The position numbers were made by a program, and so were the translations under genes. Shown here one piece after another: positions 6,559-11,242 of a stretch of 11,242 nt of DNA. This DNA comes from JBBSUX01 sp038234045. Its GTDB lineage: Bacteria; Pseudomonadota; Gammaproteobacteria; Burkholderiales; Burkholderiaceae_C. The stretch is from the NCBI GenBank assembly GCA_038234045.1, contig JBBSUX010000103.1:1-11242 (forward strand). Reading direction: 5' to 3'. The notes beneath the pieces were generated by a model. It did no database searches. It was given only the letters and a program-made list of their open reading frames with translations, and was not told where the DNA came from. Every line of letters begins with the position of its first letter. Position 1 is the stretch's first letter.

Positions 6559-7203
6559 CTATGCCTTAGATAGCTGGTTGCGCACTATGGTATTACGTGA
6601 GAGTCGTTTTTTACTCGCGAAATTCCATACTCGCCATCCCAGCAACACTGCGACGATGCCAACGTACACAAACACTTCTGCAAAGTTGTTCTTGCCCGCT
6701 CGCATCCAGAAGAAATGAAGAAGCCCCAAGCCGGCAATTACATAAACCAGCTTGTGGAGCCATTGCCACCGCTTGGCACCCATAGCCTTGATCGCGCGGT
6801 TGAAAGACGTCGCCGCCAGCGGCGTCAGCAGTACAAAAGCTGTAAAGCCCACCAGAATGAAGGGTCGCTTTGCGATATCCCCAAGAATTTCCGGCACGTC
6901 GAACCCCTTGTCGAACCAGCTGTAGCACAGCAGATGCACCACTACATAGAAATAGACGAAAAGGCCCAGCATCCGTCGATAGCGCGCAAGGGCGTTCCAT
7001 TTGCTCATTACGCGCAAGGGCGTTACGGCCAGCACGATGCAGATGAAACGCAGCGTCCAGTCACCCGTGGCGCGAATCAAGGCTTCGGCTGGATTCGCGC
7101 CGAGCGTGTCCGCGAATGCTCCATAGGTGAGCCACGCAAATGGCAGCAAACACAGCAGGAATACGGCAGGTTTGGACGCTGGATGCAGCAGCAGTTTGTT
7201 CAT
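6559..7203 (-). CDS. msrQ: MsrQ, haem-containing membrane partner of MsrP
   Basis: MsrQ (formerly YedZ) is an inner-membrane b-type haem and flavin protein that passes electrons from the quinone pool or a cytoplasmic flavin reductase to MsrP in the periplasm. The 214-residue protein has about six hydrophobic helices. The ferric-reductase-like histidines His90 (YVVVH), His150 (RWQWLHKLVY) and His163 (GLLHFFW) lie at almost the same positions as the haem histidines described for the E. coli protein. The start is constrained by an in-frame TGA five codons upstream. ATG 7203 has no visible ribosome-binding site. The gene follows msrP on the same strand after a 125 bp spacer with two hairpins, which may lower msrQ expression relative to msrP. 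It ends in a basic cytoplasmic tail. Confidence 0.95.
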   Translation of the reverse strand: MNKLLLHPASKPAVFLLCLLPFAWLTYGAFADTLGANPAEALIRATGDWTLRFICIVLAVTPLRVMSKWNALARYRRMLGLFVYFYVVVHLLCYSWFDKGFDVPEILGDIAKRPFILVGFTAFVLLTPLAATSFNRAIKAMGAKRWQWLHKLVYVIAGLGLLHFFWMRAGKNNFAEVFVYVGIVAVLLGWRVWNFASKKRLSRNTIVRNQLSKA

Positions 7204-7249
7204 CAGGGGTCGATATCAGGGTGGTTCAATGCTAGCGCCGAACAGTTCA

Positions 7250-7301
7250 GGCGCGCCCGGCTGATGCGCGCCGCAAGAGCGATCCCGCAGGCGGCTGCGG
7301 G
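7250..7301 (-). promoter_or_regulatory. Two GC-rich hairpins in the msrP-msrQ spacer
   Basis: Two perfect 7-bp stems lie in tandem. CCCGCAG/CTGCGGG with a 4-base loop spans 7284-7301, and GGCGCGC/GCGCGCC with a 9-base loop spans 7250-7272. In the msrPQ transcript they fall between the msrP stop (7329) and the msrQ start (7203). Neither is followed by a T tract, so they are more likely mRNA-stabilising, processing or attenuating elements than full terminators. Function is inferred from position only. Confidence 0.4.
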
Positions 7302-7328
7302 CAAAACGTTCCCGGCTGAGGCTCAGGC

Positions 7329-8333
7329 TCAGAAGTTCTTTTTGAGATCCATACCGGCGTAGAGCGACGCGACCTGCGCTTCGTAGCCATTGAAAAGCTC
7401 GGTCTTGTGGCGCTTGGCGAAAAGCCCGCCTTCGCCGATCCTGCGCTCGGTTGCCTGACTCCAGCGAGGGTGGTCGACATTCGGGTTGACGTTCGAATAG
7501 AACCCGTATTCATTGGCTGCCGCCTTGTTCCATGCGGTGCTCGGCTCCTTGTCGATAAAGCGGATCTTCACGATCGACTTGGCCGACTTGAACCCGTACT
7601 TCCATGGCACGACGATGCGCACCGGCGCGCCGTTCTGGTTGGGCAGCACCTCGCCATACATGCCGAACGTGAGCAAGGTCAGCGGATGCATCGCCTCATC
7701 CATACGAAGCCCTTCGGTATAGGGCCAGTCCAAAACGCGTGAGCCCACACCCGGCATGGTTTTGGGATCGTCCAGCGTCACGAATTGCACGAACTTGGCG
7801 CTGCCGAGCGGCTCCACCTTCTTGATGAGCTCGGACAGTGAATAGCCAACCCAAGGGATCACCATCGACCAGCCTTCAACACATCGCAGGCGATAGATAC
7901 GGTCTTCCAGCGGCGCCAGCTTCAACAGTTCTTCGATGTCGATATTGCCGGGCTTCTTGACCAGGCCTTCGACAGCGACACTCCAAGGACGCGTCTTCAG
8001 CGTGCCGGCATTTCTGGCGGGATCCGCCTTGCCGGTGCCGAACTCATAGAAGTTGTTGTAAGTGGTGGCGTCCTTGTAATCGGTTACTTTGTCCATCGTC
8101 ATCGCACCCGGCACGGTCGATTTACCACCGGCGAGCGCTGGAAGCTTTCCCGCAGGTGCGGTCTGCGCATGTGCGTCGCGCGCCGCCCAGGCGGCCAGCG
8201 CCGTCCCAGCCGCACCGCCAGCCGCGATACGGAGAATATCGCGGCGGCCCTCATACACTGCCTGGGGCGTTATCTCGCTGGTTAACGGATGAGCAAACCC
8301 GCGATCTGAGGGCGGACGGTGAGAATGGGCCAT
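7329..8333 (-). CDS. msrP: MsrP, periplasmic methionine sulfoxide reductase, molybdopterin catalytic subunit
   Basis: MsrP (formerly YedY) reduces methionine sulfoxide residues in envelope proteins damaged by hypochlorous acid and similar oxidants. It uses a mononuclear Mo-molybdopterin centre of the sulfite oxidase family. The 334-residue protein equals the E. coli length. A Tat signal peptide carries the twin arginines at 30-31 (RRDILR), an Ala-rich core and an AHA-Q type cleavage site near 56. The fold-defining segments include NNFYEFGTGKADPA (93-106) and RLRCVEGWSM (148-157), with Cys151 the expected Mo ligand. ATG 8333 is chosen because a perfect AAGGAG lies 7 bases upstream (8341-8346). 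The open frame to 8399 adds 22 residues that separate the Tat signal from the start without reason. It is followed by msrQ. Confidence 0.96.
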   Translation of the reverse strand: MAHSHRPPSDRGFAHPLTSEITPQAVYEGRRDILRIAAGGAAGTALAAWAARDAHAQTAPAGKLPALAGGKSTVPGAMTMDKVTDYKDATTYNNFYEFGTGKADPARNAGTLKTRPWSVAVEGLVKKPGNIDIEELLKLAPLEDRIYRLRCVEGWSMVIPWVGYSLSELIKKVEPLGSAKFVQFVTLDDPKTMPGVGSRVLDWPYTEGLRMDEAMHPLTLLTFGMYGEVLPNQNGAPVRIVVPWKYGFKSAKSIVKIRFIDKEPSTAWNKAAANEYGFYSNVNPNVDHPRWSQATERRIGEGGLFAKRHKTELFNGYEAQVASLYAGMDLKKNF

Positions 8334-8340
8334 CTGAAAA

Positions 8341-8346
8341 CTCCTT
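8341..8346 (-). promoter_or_regulatory. Strong ribosome-binding site of msrP
   Basis: AAGGAG on the minus strand, 7 bases before ATG 8333. It is the best Shine-Dalgarno match in the window and fixes the msrP start. Confidence 0.75.
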
Positions 8347-8366
8347 GAAACACTTCTAATTGATGC

Positions 8367-8397
8367 GAACTGGTTGAGAACTAGTTCGGCTCGAACC
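8367..8397. promoter_or_regulatory. GAAC repeat cluster, putative msrP operator
   Basis: Three GAAC motifs in the same direction lie at 8367, 8378 and 8393. The middle one is half of a perfect 10-base palindrome, GAACTAGTTC (8378-8387). The cluster lies 34 to 64 bases upstream of the msrP ATG, where a promoter or activator site is expected. A weak sigma-70 pair on the minus strand, TTCTCA (8380..8375) and TAGAAG (8358..8353), overlaps it. I do not recognise the binding protein. Confidence 0.35.
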
Positions 8398-8474
8398 ATA
8401 GAAAGGTTACGCAGAAAACACCCTGCTGGTTTGCGCCCACGCGATAGGCCACACCAGAACTGGGGCGGGCATGC

Positions 8475-8503
8475 AAAAGAAAAGGAGCCGCAGCCGACGC
8501 CCC
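8475..8503 (-). terminator. Probable intrinsic terminator of the resB-ccsB operon
   Basis: On the minus strand, 69 bases after the ccsB stop, GGGGC (8503-8499) pairs with GCTCC (8488-8484, one G-T wobble). It is followed at once by TTTTCTTTT (8483-8475). The stem is short but GC-rich, and the T tract is in the right place. It would separate the cytochrome maturation operon from msrPQ. Confidence 0.5.
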
Positions 8504-8572
8504 AAGGCAGGCAAGCGTCAGCCGACTATCAGACCGGAATGTTGGCTATGGCTGTGACTGGAATGCTCTGGC

Positions 8573-9940
8573 TCAAAGCGTTCCGTAGCTGTGCAGACCG
8601 CTCAGAAACATATTCACCCCGAGAAAGGCAAAGCTCGTTACCGCCAGCCCACCTAATGCCCACCAGGCAGACACGGTGCCGCGCAGGCCCTTGATAAGCC
8701 GCATGTGCAGCCAGGCAGCGTAGTTGAGCCAGACGATCAAGGCCCAGGTTTCCTTGGGATCCCAGCTCCAGTAGCCGCCCCAGGCCTCTGCCGCCCACAG
8801 GGCGCCGAGGACGGTGGCAATGGTGAAAAACGAGAAACCGACCGCGATCGACTTGTACATCACGTCGTCGAGCACTGGAAGCTCAGGCAGCTTGGCTGCG
8901 ATGCGCTGCCGGCCAAAGACGATGCAGCCCACGATAAGCGCCGACATTCCGGCGTACACAGCCCAATAGCCATAACCTGACGCCCCAACCGTCTTGCGGA
9001 AGACGATCGGCTCAAAACACAACACGATGCCGAGCGCCCACAGGGGCGCCAGCCGGTACCATTTGCTCTCGCTTGCGTGCTGCTTGATCAGATAGGCAAA
9101 GGCGACCATCGCAGACAACGCGAAACTGCCATAGCCGATGAAATTGGCGGGCACGTGGAGTTTCATCCACCAGCTCTTGAGCGCTGGTACCAGAGGTTGA
9201 ATCTCCTGCTGTCCGCGCACTATCGTGTACCAGAGCAGGAATCCAACTGCAGCGCTCACCACGAGCATGACAAACCCACCCAGCGCGCGCGTGCCGTAAT
9301 ATTGCTCGTAATACAGATAGAGCGTGGCGGTGAGCCAGCTGAACAAGACAAAAACCTCGTAGAGATTGCTCACCGGAATGTGGCCAACGTCGGAGCCGAT
9401 CAGATAGCTTTCGTACCAGCGCACCATGGTTCCGGTCAGCGCCATGGTCACTGCAACCCACGCAATGCGGGAACCCACCAGCGACATGGCAGTGCCTTCA
9501 CCGCGCGACAGCATCCCGATCCAGTAAAAGATGGTGCTCATGAAAAACAGCACGCTCATCCACAAAATGGCCGACTGACTCGAGAGGAAATACTTGAGCC
9601 AGAAGACGTTCTCCGACCGCGCCAGATCGCCCTCGTACGAGAAGATCGCCAGCAAGGAAAGCGCTGCGACAACCACCATGAGCAGACGCAATGGGCGCCA
9701 GAACCATCCAAGCGATATTGCGGCTGGCACTGCCGCGATGAGGATGCCCTGTTCGTACACATCCATCGACGAGCGGTATCGGGACATCACGAAAATGCCC
9801 CCTGCCAGTACCAGCGCCGCAAACAACCAGTCCAGGACGTTGCGGCGAGCGAAAAAACCCTCGCGCAGGGCGAGCGCATCTGGGTAAGTTGGCAAAGCGC
9901 TGCCGCGATGGGCTGGAGATGGAGCGGTGACGGTATTCAT
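8573..9940 (-). CDS. ccsB: System II cytochrome c maturation haem protein CcsB (CcsA/ResC type, WWD domain)
   Basis: Multi-pass inner-membrane subunit of the system II cytochrome c synthetase. With ResB it moves haem to the periplasm and attaches it to CXXCH apocytochromes. The 455-residue protein has many hydrophobic helices and the haem-presenting WWD motif WGGYWSWDPKETW at 387-399. His262 (KLHVPANF), His412 (WLHMRL) and His450 (GLHSYG) probably correspond to the conserved periplasmic and membrane haem histidines. PVSNLYE at 189-195 is another family signature. The ATG overlaps the resB stop by 4 bp (ATGA), which suggests coupled synthesis of the two subunits. Naming varies: the same protein is called CcsA in Bordetella, ResC in Bacillus and CcsB in some family models. 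A probable terminator follows. Confidence 0.96.
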   Translation of the reverse strand: MNTVTAPSPAHRGSALPTYPDALALREGFFARRNVLDWLFAALVLAGGIFVMSRYRSSMDVYEQGILIAAVPAAISLGWFWRPLRLLMVVVAALSLLAIFSYEGDLARSENVFWLKYFLSSQSAILWMSVLFFMSTIFYWIGMLSRGEGTAMSLVGSRIAWVAVTMALTGTMVRWYESYLIGSDVGHIPVSNLYEVFVLFSWLTATLYLYYEQYYGTRALGGFVMLVVSAAVGFLLWYTIVRGQQEIQPLVPALKSWWMKLHVPANFIGYGSFALSAMVAFAYLIKQHASESKWYRLAPLWALGIVLCFEPIVFRKTVGASGYGYWAVYAGMSALIVGCIVFGRQRIAAKLPELPVLDDVMYKSIAVGFSFFTIATVLGALWAAEAWGGYWSWDPKETWALIVWLNYAAWLHMRLIKGLRGTVSAWWALGGLAVTSFAFLGVNMFLSGLHSYGTL

Positions 9941-11242
9941 GCAAAGCCTGCGTCGGATGAGGAAGAAGGTGCGGCCGGTTCGGCACCGATCAGCCGGGTT
10001 TTCAGATCGGCAAACTCCCGGTGACCGTCGAGCGTCTTGCGGTTACTTGAAAGTGCCATGGTCGCACGACAACCGGCAGAACCAGCGTCATCGTCAGCCG
10101 AACGATCTGCCGAAGGTTCCAGCCAGATCCACAGCCGGCGTTCCCGCACGAAGAGCATCGCGAACACCCCAAGAATGAGAAAGGCACACCCAAGATACAC
10201 CACGATCTTGCCTGGCGCACGCGCTACCTGAAACACACTGGCCTGGACCTGCCTGAAATCCTTCAGCTCGAACGCAACTGCAGCCGGATATTGCTGCACA
10301 TCGGAGAGCGACAGCACTAGCTGTGTCATGAAAGCCTGCGTTTTTTCGCTCGGCTCCAACCGGGCCAGGCCATCGGCTTTTCGGGTTTCCTGGACGAGCT
10401 CGAAAAGAACGCCGTTCAGGATCCGGATCAATACCTCGCCCGCGCGCGGGCGCTCTGCTACCGGTACGTTCGCCTCCATGAAATCCGAAATGGCCTGCAA
10501 CCCGCCCACTGGTTTGGTACCGTTGGTAATGCCCGCAATAGCCACGGCTTTTTCACCCTTGGGTGCCTGCGCTGACGGATCCCCGGCGAAAAGCGCCAGT
10601 GCCCGGCCGGCCGATTGTTCGAGCTGACTGGCCAATGCTGGCCGTGCCGGGTCAACTGCTTGCAGCGCATAACGGTGGACAGCGGCATCACGACGCCGTG
10701 GATCCGCGAGGGCCTCACGCACATGGGTGAAGGTGTCGAGGCTGCTTTTTTCGTCGGCGGGCAACCTCAGATAACGGAAGCTGTCGGCCTCACTCGCCCG
10801 GGTTCCCAGCAGGAACACCGGCACGCCGTCGCCCGTGTCTACTGGCAGCATGTAGTTGTGAAATTCGCGTGCCTGACCTGACGCGTCCCGGATACGGTAG
10901 GTGATGCTTGGGCCCACATTACGCAGCGCCTTCTCATCGGACGGCTTGTTGGGCGAACCCATGCGCGCATCGATCACCGCGCGCAGATCGACCCCGCGGA
11001 CATCGGTTGCGCCGCTACTGCCCGTCGCACTGCCAGGTCGGCCGAAATCCTCGACGTTGATGGTGCGAAGTGCTGCAAATTCAAGCATTTTCTTGCCCGT
11101 TCCACCATCCAACGCAGGCGTCAGCGCCAGCGAACCGCCAACTGTCCCTTCGACGTCGACAGGGGTCGCGGCGGTACGCCCGGCGCCATCGCCCTGCATC
11201 GGGATGGCACGCAGCTTCACGTGGGAGCCGCCGTCATCGAAA
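9937..11242 (-). CDS. resB: ResB-like cytochrome c maturation protein (N-terminus beyond the window)
   Basis: ResB is the partner of the WWD protein in the system II cytochrome c synthetase, with a large periplasmic domain between membrane helices. About 434 residues are visible, and the frame stays open to the window edge (FDDGGSH upstream of a GTG at 11220), so the N-terminal helices are missing. The visible part is the periplasmic domain. It includes the KLRAIPMQG and EFAALRTINVEDFG stretches and segments typical of ResB near the end. One last helix (about 10147-10210, KIVVYLGCAFLILGVF) follows, then RERRLWIWLEP and ALSSNRKTLD. The cytoplasmic tail is acidic and Ser/Ala-rich. The stop overlaps the ccsB start. 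The operon promoter and any cytochrome c gene upstream lie outside the window. Confidence 0.92.
   Translation of the reverse strand, partial: FDDGGSHVKLRAIPMQGDGAGRTAATPVDVEGTVGGSLALTPALDGGTGKKMLEFAALRTINVEDFGRPGSATGSSGATDVRGVDLRAVIDARMGSPNKPSDEKALRNVGPSITYRIRDASGQAREFHNYMLPVDTGDGVPVFLLGTRASEADSFRYLRLPADEKSSLDTFTHVREALADPRRRDAAVHRYALQAVDPARPALASQLEQSAGRALALFAGDPSAQAPKGEKAVAIAGITNGTKPVGGLQAISDFMEANVPVAERPRAGEVLIRILNGVLFELVQETRKADGLARLEPSEKTQAFMTQLVLSLSDVQQYPAAVAFELKDFRQVQASVFQVARAPGKIVVYLGCAFLILGVFAMLFVRERRLWIWLEPSADRSADDDAGSAGCRATMALSSNRKTLDGHREFADLKTRLIGAEPAAPSSSSDAGFA

Noticed and set aside
8334..8399. N-terminal extension of msrP to 8399
   Set aside because: A perfect AAGGAG sits 7 bases before ATG 8333, and the 334-residue product matches the family length. 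The extension overlaps the likely promoter.
8374..8694. 106-codon plus-strand frame spanning the msrP-ccsB gap
   Set aside because: The product is Arg/Pro-rich with no family resemblance, covers the ccsB terminator, and continues antisense into ccsB.
9077..10024. 315-codon open frame on the plus strand opposite ccsB and the end of resB
   Set aside because: It is antisense to two well-supported genes, is rich in His/Arg/Gln as expected for the shadow of hydrophobic codons in GC-rich DNA, and shows no recognisable domain.
1..11242. An undescribed defence, mobile or biosynthetic system
   Set aside because: Every gene-sized interval is occupied by recognisable core genes in an arrangement normal for Burkholderiales. 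No transposase, integrase, toxin-antitoxin pair, repeat array or composition shift was seen.

Overview
The window looks like ordinary chromosomal core DNA of a betaproteobacterium (order Burkholderiales, most likely Alcaligenaceae such as Bordetella, Achromobacter or Pusillimonas relatives). The base composition is GC-rich, roughly 60% by eye. The gene set points the same way: a pilMNO type IV pilus operon divergent from a class A penicillin-binding protein, a cyaY / lptM-lysA divergent pair, system II cytochrome c maturation (resB-ccsB), and the msrPQ periplasmic repair pair. The family assignment is inferred from gene content and protein style, not from a database search.

Layout: (1) 1-1762, minus strand: the start of pilO (5 codons), pilN and pilM, which encode the inner-membrane platform of the type IV pilus. 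pilM and pilN overlap by 4 bp. pilM and pilN appear to use TTG and GTG starts. (2) 1763-2010: divergent promoter region with a TATAAT box for the penicillin-binding protein and a dyad on the pilM side. (3) 2011-4428, plus strand: a complete bifunctional PBP1A. (4) 4506-4835, minus strand: cyaY (frataxin-like), convergent with PBP1A. (5) 4850-6459, plus strand: lptM (small outer-membrane lipoprotein) and lysA (diaminopimelate decarboxylase), overlapping by ATGA. The cyaY and lptM start codons are only 14 bp apart. (6) 6559-8333, minus strand: msrP and msrQ, the periplasmic methionine sulfoxide reductase and its membrane haem partner, separated by a 125 bp spacer with two strong hairpins. (7) 8573-11242, minus strand: ccsB and the C-terminal part of resB, the haem delivery and ligation machinery of system II, followed by a probable intrinsic terminator.

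The genes form independent housekeeping modules: pilus assembly, peptidoglycan synthesis, Fe-S cluster supply, LPS-translocon maturation with lysine/DAP metabolism, periplasmic protein repair, and cytochrome c maturation. Several act in the envelope. There is no gene-free stretch longer than 300 bases, and no mobile element, CRISPR array, tRNA or rRNA.

I found no convincing undescribed biological system. The points worth a second look are regulatory or structural: the crowded cyaY/lptM start region with a possible leaderless transcript, the hairpin-bearing msrP-msrQ spacer, GAAC repeats upstream of msrP, and a branched inverted-repeat structure between PBP1A and cyaY.
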